From Methanohalophilus mahii DSM 5219 (lineage in GTDB: Archaea; Halobacteriota; Methanosarcinia; Methanosarcinales; Methanosarcinaceae): a stretch of DNA of 64,000 nucleotides. Position numbers and translations under genes: made by a program. The first letter of the stretch is position 1, and every line of letters begins with the position of its first letter. Shown here one piece after another: positions 23,878 through 33,714 of the stretch. Below the pieces are notes generated by a model. It searched no databases. It had not been told where the DNA came from and saw only the letters and a list, made by a program, of their open reading frames with translations. Where the stretch lies: positions 62,001-126,000 of the forward strand of contig NC_014002.1 of the NCBI RefSeq assembly GCF_000025865.1, given 5' to 3'.

Positions 23878-25248
23878 ATGAAATCCATCATTCTTGCAGG
23901 AGGCTCCGGTACACGTCTCTGGCCGCTCAGCAGAGAGCATTATCCGAAACAGTTCTTAAAAATCGGGGAATATTCCCTCTTCCAGCAGACTTTCCTGCGC
24001 TGCAGTGAAGTATCTGATGTATCGGAAATATTCGTGGTTACCAATGAGGACCAGAAATTCTATGTCATAGGCCAGATACAGGAATTGGGATACGATTACC
24101 CCAAAGAGAATGTACTCATCGAGCCTGAAGGCAAAAATACCCTGCCTGCGATCTGTTTCGGGATGAAGGAAATTCAGGAGAGGTTCGGGGAATCCAATGC
24201 AGGCATTTTCTCTTCTGATCATGTGCTGGATTCTCGGGCCATGCAAACCATTTCAGAGGCAAAATCCCTGGCATCCCGGGGTTATCTTTTAACTTTTGGT
24301 ATCAAACCGACCTCTCCAAATACAGGTTATGGCTACATTAAGCCTGCTGAGAATCTGGGTATCGGACAAAAAGTCTCCGAGTTCAGGGAAAAACCTGATG
24401 AAGAAACCGCTCGCCGGTATATTGAGGAAAGCTGTCTCTGGAACAGTGGCATGTTCCTTTTCAATACGGAAACTTTTTTCAGTGAACTGGCACAGTGTGC
24501 GCCTGACATCTACGAATCATTTGAACAGAATGAAGATATAAACCAGATTTATGCAGAGTTACCTTCCATATCTGTGGACTACGGTGTCATGGAAAAATCA
24601 CAGAAAGTGGCCGTAGTTCCCTTGCAATACAAGTGGAGTGACCTGGGCAATTTTGCCGCTCTCTATGATGAACTGGATAAGGATTCAGATGAGAATGTGG
24701 TGTATGACTGTGAACTTCTGCCCCTTGATTCTCGGCAGAATCTGGTACATTCCAGAAATGGGAAACTCGTCTCCTTGATCGATGTGAATGACATGATCGT
24801 CGTGGATACTCCGGATGCCCTGCTCATAAGTCCTAAAGAGAGCAGCCAGAAGGTCAAGCAGATTGTGAATCAACTCAAGGAAAAGAATGATCCACGTGCT
24901 AAGATCGGCCAGACTGTGTATCGGCCCTGGGGTTCCTATACAGTCCTTGAATCTTCCGATAATCATGTGATCAAGAAAATAGTGGTCATGCCAGAGCAAA
25001 AACTCAGTCTCCAATTGCATTATCACAGGAGTGAGCACTGGGTGGTTGTAACAGGCATGGCTGAAGTACATGTCAATGGCGACGATTATTTTGTCAGGCC
25101 TGGTGAAAGTACCTTTATTCGTGCAGGAGAAAGACACAGGCTGGGCAATCCTAGCAAAATCCCCCTGGAGATAATTGAAGTACAGCTGGGAGAATATGTG
25201 GCAGAGGATGATATCGTCAGGTTTGATGATGTGTATGGGCGGCAGTAA
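23878..25248 (+). CDS. manC: Mannose-1-phosphate guanylyltransferase / mannose-6-phosphate isomerase
   Basis: 456 residues. The N-terminal nucleotidyltransferase domain opens with [18 protein letters not shown], the GTP-binding signature, and has FREKP near residue 170. A C-terminal cupin of the type II phosphomannose isomerase class follows: [10 protein letters not shown], then [17 protein letters not shown]. It makes GDP-mannose from mannose-1-phosphate and GTP and perhaps also interconverts fructose-6-P and mannose-6-P. The next gene consumes GDP-mannose. ATG 23878 begins the conserved MKSIILAGG; the longer frame upstream is not conserved. Confidence 0.95.
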   Translation: MKSIILAGGSGTRLWPLSREHYPKQFLKIGEYSLFQQTFLRCSEVSDVSEIFVVTNEDQKFYVIGQIQELGYDYPKENVLIEPEGKNTLPAICFGMKEIQERFGESNAGIFSSDHVLDSRAMQTISEAKSLASRGYLLTFGIKPTSPNTGYGYIKPAENLGIGQKVSEFREKPDEETARRYIEESCLWNSGMFLFNTETFFSELAQCAPDIYESFEQNEDINQIYAELPSISVDYGVMEKSQKVAVVPLQYKWSDLGNFAALYDELDKDSDENVVYDCELLPLDSRQNLVHSRNGKLVSLIDVNDMIVVDTPDALLISPKESSQKVKQIVNQLKEKNDPRAKIGQTVYRPWGSYTVLESSDNHVIKKIVVMPEQKLSLQLHYHRSEHWVVVTGMAEVHVNGDDYFVRPGESTFIRAGERHRLGNPSKIPLEIIEVQLGEYVAEDDIVRFDDVYGRQ

Positions 25249-25307
25249 AATATATTTGTATAAAGTCCTATTTATCTAAAATTATAATATTACAAAGGAG
25301 TGAAATT

Positions 25308-26345
25308 TTGCCAAAAGTTGCTTTGGTTACCGGAATTACAGGCCAGGACGGGGCCTACCTTGCGGAATTTTTACTGGATAAAGGCTACATCGTGCATGGA
25401 ATAAAACGCAGATCTTCTTCATTCAACACCGCACGTATAGATCATCTTTACAAGGATCCGCATGAGAGGAATGTGAACTTCTTCATGCATTACGGGGACC
25501 TGACGGATTCCACCAATCTTATCCGGATCATTCAGGAAACCCAGCCGGATGAGATCTACAACCTTGCAGCCCAGAGTCATGTGCAGGTTTCCTTTGAGAC
25601 TCCCGAGTATACTGCAAACTCAGATGCAATAGGTTCCCTGAGGCTTCTGGAGGCTATCCGAATCCTTGGTATGGAGAAAAAGGTGAAATTCTATCAGGCG
25701 TCTACCAGTGAACTTTACGGTAAGGTCCAGGAAATTCCCCAGAGTGAGACCACTCCTTTCTATCCGCGAAGTCCCTATGCTGCAGCGAAGTTGTATGCAT
25801 ACTGGATTACGATAAATTACCGGGAAGCCTATGGAATGTATGCGTGTAACGGGATACTTTTCAATCATGAATCCCCTATAAGAGGAGAGACTTTTGTCAC
25901 AAGAAAGATCACAATGGCTGTAGCAAATATCAAGAAAGGTTTGCAGGAGAGGCTATATCTAGGTAATCTGGATGCCAAACGTGATTGGGGTTTTGCGGGA
26001 GATTATGTCAAAGCCATGTGGCTGATGCTGCAACAGGACGAACCAGAGGATTTCGTCATAGCAACAGGAGAGACCCATTCGGTCAGGGAATTTGTGGAAC
26101 TTGCCTTCAGAGAAGTCGGGATTGATATTGAGTGGAAAGGTGAAGGTGTGGATGAAGTCGGTGTGGATAGTGAAACCGGAAATGTATTGGTGGAGATTGA
26201 TCCAGCGTATTATAGACCGACCGAGGTGGAACTTTTGCTAGGGAATCCGAGCAAAGCCAGAGAGAAACTTGGCTGGAACTCAAATGTTGGTTTTGAGGAA
26301 CTTGTCAAAATGATGGTAAAAGGGGATATGGGAAAACTTCTTTGA
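25308..26345 (+). CDS. gmd: GDP-mannose 4,6-dehydratase
   Basis: 345 residues. [20 protein letters not shown] binds NADP, STSELYG carries the catalytic Thr and the Tyr-Lys pair is in [30 protein letters not shown] is highly characteristic of Gmd. It converts GDP-mannose to GDP-4-keto-6-deoxymannose, the substrate of Fcl at 32772. The start is TTG at 25308, supported by AAAGGAG at 25294-25300 and by the reading [10 protein letters not shown]; no ATG fits the conserved N-terminus. Confidence 0.95.
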   Translation: MPKVALVTGITGQDGAYLAEFLLDKGYIVHGIKRRSSSFNTARIDHLYKDPHERNVNFFMHYGDLTDSTNLIRIIQETQPDEIYNLAAQSHVQVSFETPEYTANSDAIGSLRLLEAIRILGMEKKVKFYQASTSELYGKVQEIPQSETTPFYPRSPYAAAKLYAYWITINYREAYGMYACNGILFNHESPIRGETFVTRKITMAVANIKKGLQERLYLGNLDAKRDWGFAGDYVKAMWLMLQQDEPEDFVIATGETHSVREFVELAFREVGIDIEWKGEGVDEVGVDSETGNVLVEIDPAYYRPTEVELLLGNPSKAREKLGWNSNVGFEELVKMMVKGDMGKLL

Positions 26346-26408
26346 GTTTGATTTTTTTGAGATGTATATGTCTGATACGCGGGCAGATTATTTTAGTAAA
26401 TTATAGTA

Positions 26409-27740
26409 ATGAGGTTTATAGTGCTCAAATCTGAAGGGTTTAAAAAGTATTTTTTTAATACTTCCTGGCTTTTTTTTGAACACATTGTTAGACTTGTAGT
26501 TGCACTTTTTGTTAGTGTCTATGTTGCTCGATATTTGGGTCCCGATCAATATGGTTTACTCAATTACTCAATAAGTTTTGTAGCACTTTTTTCAGCTATT
26601 GCTACCCTCGGTTTGGACCAAATTGTGATAAGGGAGCTTGTGAAAGATAGGAATAAAAGAGATTCACTTCTCGGGACAGCTTTTGTACTCAAAGTATCGG
26701 GTGCGGTTTTGGCCATAGCGATTTTGGCTGTTGGTGTCCAATTCACATCCAATGATTTATTTACTAACCTGCTTATATTCATCATAGCAGCCGGGACCTT
26801 ATTTCAATCTATGAATGTGGTGGATTTTTATTACCAGTCCAAAGTACAATCGAAATTTTCAGTACAGGTTAAGTTCTGGACAATCATGGGTATTTCCTTA
26901 TTGAAAGTATATTCGATTTACATTGGTGCTCCTCTTTTATGGTTTGCATTCCTTGTTTTGCTGGAAAATATCATTTTAGCTAGCGGTTTTTTCCTAATTT
27001 ATAATCTAAAAGGTCTGTCTATCTTTTCCTGGCACTTTGATTTGGATATGGCAAAGTCGCTACTCAAGAGTTCTTGGCCACTTATATTTTCAGGTATATT
27101 TATAGGTATATATATGAAAATTGATCAGGTAATGCTTAAAGAAATGGTAGATACTCAAGCTGTTGGATTATATGCAGCAGCTGTTAAATTGAGTGAAGCA
27201 TGGTATTTTGTTCCTACTGTAATTATGACCTCTTTTTATCCAGCAATAATTGAAGGGAAAAAAATATCAGATGAAATATATTATCAAAGATTGGAACTTC
27301 TGTATGGAACTGTTGTTTGGCTTGCTATTTTGATAGCCCTTCCTATTACTTTTTTGGGCGATTGGGTAATTCAGATACTTTATGGAATTGACTATGTCGG
27401 TGCTGCATCTGTATTAAAAATACATATATGGGCTGCTGTATTTGTATTTATTGGTGTGGCAAATTCTAAATGGTTGATAATAGAAAATCTTGAGAAATTT
27501 GCACTTTATAGAACTATGATTGGTGCACTATGTAATGTTGTACTGAACCTGATGCTCATACCGAAATATGGAATTGAGGGAGCTGCAACAGCAACGGTAA
27601 TTTCATATTTTATTGCTGCTTATTTGAGTATGTTATTCATTGGTCCCACTCAGAAAAACTTCTGGTTATCAACTAAATCTTTTAATTTGTATATTCTATT
27701 TAAAAACTTATTGAGGTTTCTAAATGAAAGAAAAATTTAA
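26409..27740 (+). CDS. Polysaccharide/lipid-linked oligosaccharide flippase (Wzx-like)
   Basis: 443 residues with 12-14 hydrophobic helices, the MOP-superfamily layout. The opening FNTSWLFFEHIVRLVVALFV, then RYLGPDQYGLLNYSISFV and SVYVARYLG, is typical of Wzx/RfbX-like flippases that move lipid-linked glycans across the membrane. The C-terminal KYGIEGAATATVISYF is the usual last conserved stretch. The 3' end overlaps the FkbM methyltransferase start by 17 bases. From here the DNA becomes clearly more AT-rich than in the preceding manC/gmd genes, a sign of separate ancestry. Confidence 0.92.
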   Translation: MRFIVLKSEGFKKYFFNTSWLFFEHIVRLVVALFVSVYVARYLGPDQYGLLNYSISFVALFSAIATLGLDQIVIRELVKDRNKRDSLLGTAFVLKVSGAVLAIAILAVGVQFTSNDLFTNLLIFIIAAGTLFQSMNVVDFYYQSKVQSKFSVQVKFWTIMGISLLKVYSIYIGAPLLWFAFLVLLENIILASGFFLIYNLKGLSIFSWHFDLDMAKSLLKSSWPLIFSGIFIGIYMKIDQVMLKEMVDTQAVGLYAAAVKLSEAWYFVPTVIMTSFYPAIIEGKKISDEIYYQRLELLYGTVVWLAILIALPITFLGDWVIQILYGIDYVGAASVLKIHIWAAVFVFIGVANSKWLIIENLEKFALYRTMIGALCNVVLNLMLIPKYGIEGAATATVISYFIAAYLSMLFIGPTQKNFWLSTKSFNLYILFKNLLRFLNERKI

Positions 27741-28464
27741 TGAATTAATTCCAAGTACAATACGCAAAAAAGTTATAAAAATTTATAACTATTATTGGGC
27801 TCACTATTCCAATGATTCATATTCCCAAGAAGGTGAGGATTTGATATTAAAGAAAATTTTTGGGGATAAAAAAAATGGTTTTTATATTGATGTAGGTGCG
27901 CATCATCCTCAGAGATTTTCAAATACATACTATTTTTACCGGCAGGGATGGAGAGGAATAAACATCGATGCTATGCCTGGAAGTATGTATGCGTTTAATA
28001 GGATAAGACCAGATGATCTAAATTTAGAAATTCCAATCTCCAACAAAAGAGATGTATTGACATATTATTCTTTTGAGGAACCAGCATTAAATGGTTTTTC
28101 TGTTAATTTGAATGTAGAAAGGGCTAAAAAAAATAAAATTATTTCTAAGACCAATATGGAAACAAAAACATTAGAGGAAGTATTGGATTTATGGTTCAAC
28201 AGTAGTGAAATTGACTTTTTGTCAATTGATGTTGAAGGTTTGGATTTTCAGGTTTTAAATTCTAACAATTGGACGAAATATAGGCCGAAAGTTGTTTTGG
28301 TAGAATCATTAAAAAAATCTATTGAAAATTGCTATAATGATGAAATGGCTTGCTACATGAAAAAGAATGGCTATATTATATTTGCAAAAACTTTCAATAC
28401 AGTTTTTTTTATGGAAACAAATTTTTTTAATCGGCGTTTAAATGTAGATAATGAGGGAGAATGA
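27724..28464 (+). CDS. FkbM-family methyltransferase
   Basis: 246 residues. SQEGEDLILKKIFGDKKNGF, then YIDVGAHHPQRFSNTYYFY is the SAM-binding opening of FkbM-type methyltransferases, and DFLSIDVEGLDFQVL carries the conserved acidic motif near residue 165. Members O-methylate sugars and other surface compounds. It is the second gene after the flippase and overlaps it, so its acceptor is most likely a sugar of the glycan made by this locus. Confidence 0.9.
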   Translation: MKEKFNELIPSTIRKKVIKIYNYYWAHYSNDSYSQEGEDLILKKIFGDKKNGFYIDVGAHHPQRFSNTYYFYRQGWRGINIDAMPGSMYAFNRIRPDDLNLEIPISNKRDVLTYYSFEEPALNGFSVNLNVERAKKNKIISKTNMETKTLEEVLDLWFNSSEIDFLSIDVEGLDFQVLNSNNWTKYRPKVVLVESLKKSIENCYNDEMACYMKKNGYIIFAKTFNTVFFMETNFFNRRLNVDNEGE

Positions 28465-28479
28465 TTTAGTTGATTTGAG

Positions 28480-28617
28480 GATGGAATTTGTGCAGATTTT
28501 ATTCATATTCATGGAATAAAAGGTGAAGCTTTTTCAAATCTTATATCTCAGTTTATTGCAGTTATTTTAGGGCCATTCTTTATAAGACAGACAAAGTTTC
28601 AATATACCCAAGTTTGA
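28480..28617 (+). pseudogene. C-terminal relic of a second flippase
   Basis: A 45-codon open stretch ending in TGA reads HGIKGEAFSNLISQFIAVIL and GPFFIRQTKFQYTQV, the last helix and tail of a Wzx-type flippase (compare YGIEGAATATVISYF in the intact gene). No upstream part remains. Confidence 0.55.
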
Positions 28618-28717
28618 CAGTATCAATAATTTCACGTCAATTTCTACGATTTCATCCTTTTTTGCCTTAAAATTAGTGTATTTATGGCATCAAAGTTAGC
28701 GTAAATATACCTTTTTG

Positions 28718-28939
28718 GGCTCTGTAGAAATTCTCATTTGAATAGCTACAGACATAGATGTATCGATAAAGTTTAAGTAATCGCTTGACAAAATATGTTC
28801 ATCACTTTTGTATTTTTATGATCAAAATCACATTAGGGACTTCTTCTTCTTATAAAAATAATGTATTAGTGGAAGTTAGAGGAAAGGGTTTCTACAGAGC
28901 CGTTTCAATAATTATTCAAAAGAGAATTCCTACAGAGCC
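28718..28939. mobile_element. MITE-like element with 26-bp terminal inverted repeats
   Basis: The left end GGCTCTGTAGAAATTCTC (28718 on) and the right end GAGAATTCCTACAGAGCC (to 28939) match as inverted repeats over 26 bases with three mismatches. A further inward end TTTCTACAGAGCC stops at 28901. No transposase lies within its 222 bases. The GGCTCTGTAGAAA end is of a kind seen on IS5-group elements. No target duplication is evident. Confidence 0.65.
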
Positions 28940-28983
28940 GGAATGACATAGATTTTAAATATTAGGCATATAATTATACAATT

Positions 28984-29775
28984 ATGACATTTTATGATAT
29001 ATCACCAATTGTTATTATTTCTCATAGAAGGTCTGGAACACATTGGTCAATTGATACAATTAGGAATAATTTGGTCGGTGTAGGGTCTGAATACTACAAT
29101 CTTGATAGGATACAAAAAAAAAACAAATACCATCTTTCTATAGATGAATTTATGGGCAATGTAGAAAAATGCAACGGTATACCTGTTTTAAAGTCACATA
29201 TGGCTTCTGACTTTACTCCTTTTTCAGGGGATGAAAAACAATTCGTTCAAGACTTGTTAGCGAATTCCAAAATAATTTATATATATAGGGATGGAAGGGA
29301 TGTACTGACTTCACTCTACTATTATATGGCAAAATTTGAGCCTAATTTGCCTTCATTTTCTCAGTTTTTAAAAATGAAAGAAAACTTCAATTCAACTTAT
29401 GTTAATTTAAACAGGGTTGAGTATTGGAATGAACATGTATCGGGTTGGACAAAAAACGATGACTTTGATGTATGTACCATCTCTTATGAAGATTTATTTT
29501 ATAGATATAATAAAACAGTACATATATTGGCAGATTTTCTTAATATTCCAATTGCTCCAGATGGTGTTCGTAAAGTGGATTTACAAAAACCAAATCTTAT
29601 TGAAAAAATTATGAACAAAATGAATGTATATTCTTTGCCTTCTTCAGCTATAGCCCCTCGCAAAGGAGTAGTTGGGGATTGGATGAATTGTTTTTCAGAA
29701 GAAGACTTGGATTTTTTCAATTCAATAGCAACAGAATTGATGGTCGAACTAAATTATTATAAACAGAATAGGTGA
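28984..29775 (+). CDS. Sulfotransferase (PAPS-dependent)
   Basis: 263 residues. SHRRSGTHWSIDTIRN near residue 14 is the 5'-phosphosulfate loop (R-S-G-T) and IIYIYRDGRDVLTSLYYY near residue 98 is the 3'-phosphate motif of cytosolic-type sulfotransferases. It should transfer sulfate from PAPS to a hydroxyl, here probably a sugar of the surface glycan. The ATG at 28984 begins the conserved strand (PIVIISHRRSG), with a TATA-like AAATATTAGGCATATAA about 30 bases before. It lies convergent with a broken FkbM gene. PAPS-forming enzymes are not in the window. Confidence 0.88.
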   Translation: MTFYDISPIVIISHRRSGTHWSIDTIRNNLVGVGSEYYNLDRIQKKNKYHLSIDEFMGNVEKCNGIPVLKSHMASDFTPFSGDEKQFVQDLLANSKIIYIYRDGRDVLTSLYYYMAKFEPNLPSFSQFLKMKENFNSTYVNLNRVEYWNEHVSGWTKNDDFDVCTISYEDLFYRYNKTVHILADFLNIPIAPDGVRKVDLQKPNLIEKIMNKMNVYSLPSSAIAPRKGVVGDWMNCFSEEDLDFFNSIATELMVELNYYKQNR

Positions 29776-30467
29776 TCATTCCGTTGTTCTTATAAATGCA
29801 AATTCTTGTTTGTTTTTTGAAATATAACTAATTTTGTATGAATAATAAATTAATTCATCAATGATGTCAGTAGTATTCTTAATGGTGAATGAATCAAATC
29901 GATGATGAAATTCTATTAATAATTGATGTGGGAATATTTTTTTTTCAAGCATATCGGGTATTACTTCATACTCAGATCCTTCAATATCCATTTTTAGAAT
30001 ATCGATTTTTTTATGATTTAATTCATCCATTATAGAGTCTATACTCTTTATTTTTACTTTAATGCTATATTTTGTATTATTTTTTTTAATTAAAGAGTGG
30101 GAAACATGAGATGGGTTTATGGGGGTGAAAAAATCCATATAACCATTTTTAGAACTAACTCCTATTGGATGCACTATAAAATTTTCTAATTTTCTATTTT
30201 TAGCATATTCGATTGCTCTTGGGGTGGGGTCAAATCCATGAATTGTTACATTCTTACGTGCAATGAGAGCTTCATCCCAAGAAACATCTTCTCCTATGCC
30301 CATAGAATAAATCACACTTTGACTATCGATATTTTCTGGACAAAACCCCATCCTCCGTAATCTGATCCTAGATATTCTATAGGATCTCCTGACATATATT
30401 TCGAATATTTCCGTAATTTAAGAATTTCATGTACTTTATATGTTGTTTTTTTGAGTGATTTCATCAT
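29776..30467 (-). pseudogene. FkbM-family methyltransferase, single-base frameshift
   Basis: The N-terminal 43 codons from ATG 30467 read MMKSLKKTTYKVHEILKLRK and YLGSDYGGW. The conserved continuation GFCPENIDSQSVIYSMGIGE lies in the next frame. Adding one T to the TTTT run near 30335-30345 (GGGGTTTTGTCC) joins them. The rest is intact: VTIHGFDPTPRAIEYAKNRK (SAM site) and IDILKMDIEGSEYEVI (FkbM motif). It is either a fresh loss of function or a homopolymer error. It follows the glycosyltransferase at 30474 by six bases on the same strand. Confidence 0.75.
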
Positions 30468-30473
30468 ATACGT

Positions 30474-31415
30474 TCACCATATATTGTGCAGTAAACATAA
30501 TTTATTTATGAAAATATGTTTTAATTTTTTTAAAACGTTGTTTTTATATATTTGACTGAATTCGTCCATAATACATTGGTTTACTTTAATTTCTTCTGGA
30601 AATTTAATTTTTTCTGGTGCTTTTGTGAGATCGTTTTGATACCGTTTACTCTTCCCACAATGTTGTCCTGAACCATCATGTCCAATATTTTGAACATAGG
30701 AATGACAAGGACATACTGAAAGTTTATCGTATTTAAAGTGGGCGTATGTAAAACGTATTGCCCATGAATCTATTTTTCCTTCCATCTGGGCGATGAGCAT
30801 GTCACTAAGATCTTCTCCTCCACGGTTGAACTTTTTCTGGGCAAATTTGTCTTTTTTGAACTCATTAAAATCTTCAACATTCCAATCAACCATGTCCCAT
30901 CTATTCTTCCATGTACCCCATCCCCAGGATGAATTCCTATAATTGAAATATATTTGCTCATTGTAATCTGCAGGAATTTTCATAATTGAAGGGGGGTGAT
31001 TGTAAGCACTTATTGACATTATCTCTTCTTTATTTTTGTAGAAATCGAGTGCTTTATTCATGTATTTCAAAAAGTATGGGGAGGTAAGCAGGTCATCTTC
31101 AAGGATTATGGCTTTTCCATAAGATGATATAACATCAGTCACGCCATTGATTATATTTTTAGAAAGGCCAAAGTTTTGTTGTCTTTCAACAATTGTGATT
31201 TTTCTAAATCCCGATATTGTTTTTATGTATTGCCTTACCTTTTGAACTTCGAGGACATCGTTTTTTGATTTAGCTTCATCGGAATAAATAAATAATTCAG
31301 TATTTTCGGCAAATAAGTTCTTTTGCAGGTTTTCGATTGTTCTTTTAGTATGTAAAGGGCGATTATATACAAATAATATTACAGGAGCAAGATTCGAGGC
31401 CATTATTATGCACAA
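30474..31415 (-). CDS. Glycosyltransferase (GT13/GNT-I-like, GT-A fold)
   Basis: 313 residues. VILFVYNRPLHTKRTIENLQ at the start, ELFIYSDEAKS next, and the D-x-D-like LEDDLLTSPYFLKYMNKALD near residue 105, then SWGWGTWKNRWDMVDW near 170. This is the pattern of GT-A enzymes related to N-acetylglucosaminyltransferase I often found in surface polysaccharide loci. Start may be the second ATG (31403, MASNLAPVIL). It appears to be transcribed before the frameshifted methyltransferase as one unit. Donor and acceptor are unknown. Confidence 0.82.
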   Translation of the reverse strand: MCIIMASNLAPVILFVYNRPLHTKRTIENLQKNLFAENTELFIYSDEAKSKNDVLEVQKVRQYIKTISGFRKITIVERQQNFGLSKNIINGVTDVISSYGKAIILEDDLLTSPYFLKYMNKALDFYKNKEEIMSISAYNHPPSIMKIPADYNEQIYFNYRNSSWGWGTWKNRWDMVDWNVEDFNEFKKDKFAQKKFNRGGEDLSDMLIAQMEGKIDSWAIRFTYAHFKYDKLSVCPCHSYVQNIGHDGSGQHCGKSKRYQNDLTKAPEKIKFPEEIKVNQCIMDEFSQIYKNNVLKKLKHIFINKLCLLHNIW

Positions 31416-31528
31416 ATTAAATTATTGCCTTATAAAACCTTCTTTTTGAATTACTTATAGGTTTCAACCCAAAAGTTATATACGATTTAGCTAGTCCTTC
31501 GATACTAATAATTATCTCGTGGAATACT

Positions 31529-32752
31529 ATGAACCCTCTTCTCATCAATACCTCAGACATTCATGGCGGTGCAGCCAGAGCAGCTTACAGATTACATCAG
31601 GGAATGCAACAGATTGGAATGAATTCTAAAATGTTGGTACAAAAGAAAAGTAGTGCCGATAATTCTGTAATTGGGCCAAAATTTAATTTTTGGAATAAAC
31701 TATCTGGTGTCCGTAATCTTGCAGATCGTTTTCCTCTTCAAATGTACAGGGGGTTCCAGAACACTCCCTGGAGTCCCCAGTGGCTTCCCAACAATATAGA
31801 TAAAAAAATCGACCGGATAGAGCCTGACATTGTACATTTGCATTGGATATGTGGAGGTTTTGTCCCCATTAGTCAAGTTGCTAAAATAAAGCAACCCATT
31901 GTATGGACCCTCCATGATATGTGGGCTTTTACAGGTGGCTGTCATTATAATGGCACCTGTGACAAATATAAGCAGGAATGTGGCGGTTGTCAGCAGTTGG
32001 GTTCCAATAGGGAAGATGATTTAAGCAGGTGGGTATGGAGACGCAAAAAGAAGTACTGGGAAGATTTGGATTTTACTGTTGTTACACCCAGTAACTGGCT
32101 TGCAGACTGTGCACGATCCAGTTCTTTGTTCGAAGATAAAAGAATAGAAGTGATTCCAAATGGTCTTGATCTTCAGAAATACAAACCAGTTGATAAAGAG
32201 GAGGCAAGAGAGGCTTTGAATCTTCCACAAGATAAGAATCTGGTTCTGTTTGGGGCAATGAATTCTACGAAAGATAAGAGGAAAGGGTTTCAATATCTTA
32301 AGGCTGCAATAAATATGCTTTCTGAAGATTTAGAATTTGAAGCGATTGTTTTTGGAAATTCCGGTAGTGATGATCAATTAGATATCCCGGTAAATTATCT
32401 GGGTAGAATCCCCGATAACATGTTGACCTCTGTCTACTCTGCAGCTGATATGTTTGTAGCTCCTTCTTTGCAAGACAATTTACCAAATACAGTAATGGAA
32501 GCTCTTGCATGTGGAACTCCTTCGGTGGCTTTTGATATCGGAGGAATGTCCGATATGATCGTGCATAAGGAAAATGGTTATTTAGCTAAACCGTTTGATA
32601 CAGAAGATATGGCAAAAGGTATGGAGTGGGTTGTTGCAAGCGATCAAAGAAAGCAAAAATTAAGTGAAGGTTCCAGGAAATATGTTGAAAACAAATTTGA
32701 ACTGGAACATATTGCCCGAAAATATACAAACTTATATTCTGAAATATGTTAA
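31529..32752 (+). CDS. Glycosyltransferase family 4
   Basis: 407 residues, GT-B fold. NTSDIHGGAARAAYRLHQGM is the N-terminal donor/acceptor loop, IVWTLHDMWAFTGGCHYNGT a well-known stretch of WcaI/WcaC-like enzymes, and EALACGTPSVAFDIGGMSDM holds the E-x7-E region that binds the nucleotide sugar. It retains the anomeric configuration by family rule. Followed by fcl after 19 bases, so these two form an operon. ATG at 31529 is placed at the first conserved strand. Confidence 0.92.
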   Translation: MNPLLINTSDIHGGAARAAYRLHQGMQQIGMNSKMLVQKKSSADNSVIGPKFNFWNKLSGVRNLADRFPLQMYRGFQNTPWSPQWLPNNIDKKIDRIEPDIVHLHWICGGFVPISQVAKIKQPIVWTLHDMWAFTGGCHYNGTCDKYKQECGGCQQLGSNREDDLSRWVWRRKKKYWEDLDFTVVTPSNWLADCARSSSLFEDKRIEVIPNGLDLQKYKPVDKEEAREALNLPQDKNLVLFGAMNSTKDKRKGFQYLKAAINMLSEDLEFEAIVFGNSGSDDQLDIPVNYLGRIPDNMLTSVYSAADMFVAPSLQDNLPNTVMEALACGTPSVAFDIGGMSDMIVHKENGYLAKPFDTEDMAKGMEWVVASDQRKQKLSEGSRKYVENKFELEHIARKYTNLYSEIC

Positions 32753-32771
32753 ACATACATGAGGATTATCA

Positions 32772-33704
32772 ATGGAGAAGACAGAAAAAATATACATAGC
32801 AGGCCACCGTGGCATGGTTGGTTCGGCAATAAAGCGAAACTTAGAATCAAAAGGCTACACAAACCTTATATGTCTCACCCACAGTGAACTTGATCTAACC
32901 GACCAGCAGGCAGTCAATGAATTCTTCGAATCAGAAAAACCTGAATACGTATTCTTGGCAGCCGCTAAAGTAGGTGGGATTCTGGCCAATAGTACGTATC
33001 CAGCTGAGTTCATATACGATAATTTGATGATTGAGGCAAATATTATCCATGCCGCACACATATATGGTGTAAAGAAACTTCTGTTCCTTGGCTCATCATG
33101 CATCTATCCCAAATTTGCCCCGCAACCCATGAAAGAGGAATACCTCCTGACAGGGGAACTTGAATCCACCAATGAGGCATATGCGGTTGCAAAAATTGCA
33201 GGGATACGCTTATGCAAACACTACAACCAGCAGTATGGGACAAACTTTATCTCGGTAATGCCTACAAACCTTTACGGGCCCAATGACAATTTTGATCTTG
33301 AAACGTCTCATGTTATGCCTGCCCTTATTCGCAAGTTCCATGAGGCAAAAATAAATAATGAGTCAAAAGTTACCATCTGGGGAAGCGGATCTCCCAAACG
33401 TGAATTCCTTCATGTGGATGATATGGCGGATGCCTGTATTTATCTGATGGAAAACTATGACTATGCGGATATTGGGGAATTTGTTAATATCGGTGTAGGA
33501 AAAGATCTTTCTATCAAGGAGCTAGCTGAACTGATTAAGGACGTAGTGGGTTATGAAGGTGATATCGTTTATGATTCCTCCAAACCCGATGGTACTCCTC
33601 GTAAATTGCTGGATGTGTCTAAATTAAATGGTTTGGGCTGGACATCCAGTATTGGGTTAAAAGAAGGTATTAAAGCAACCTACAGATGGTATGTAGGAAA
33701 TTGA
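32772..33704 (+). CDS. fcl: GDP-L-fucose synthase
   Basis: 310 residues. [20 protein letters not shown] is the NADP-binding start, [10 protein letters not shown] carries the catalytic Ser, and [11 protein letters not shown] the Tyr-Lys pair; [12 protein letters not shown] and the C-terminal [19 protein letters not shown] are diagnostic of Fcl/WcaG. It epimerises and reduces GDP-4-keto-6-deoxymannose, the Gmd product, to GDP-L-fucose. Compared with the surrounding glycosyltransferases its codons are less AT-rich, more like manC and gmd, which suggests a shared origin of the GDP-fucose genes. Confidence 0.95.
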   Translation: MEKTEKIYIAGHRGMVGSAIKRNLESKGYTNLICLTHSELDLTDQQAVNEFFESEKPEYVFLAAAKVGGILANSTYPAEFIYDNLMIEANIIHAAHIYGVKKLLFLGSSCIYPKFAPQPMKEEYLLTGELESTNEAYAVAKIAGIRLCKHYNQQYGTNFISVMPTNLYGPNDNFDLETSHVMPALIRKFHEAKINNESKVTIWGSGSPKREFLHVDDMADACIYLMENYDYADIGEFVNIGVGKDLSIKELAELIKDVVGYEGDIVYDSSKPDGTPRKLLDVSKLNGLGWTSSIGLKEGIKATYRWYVGN

Positions 33705-33714
33705 GGAATATTTA

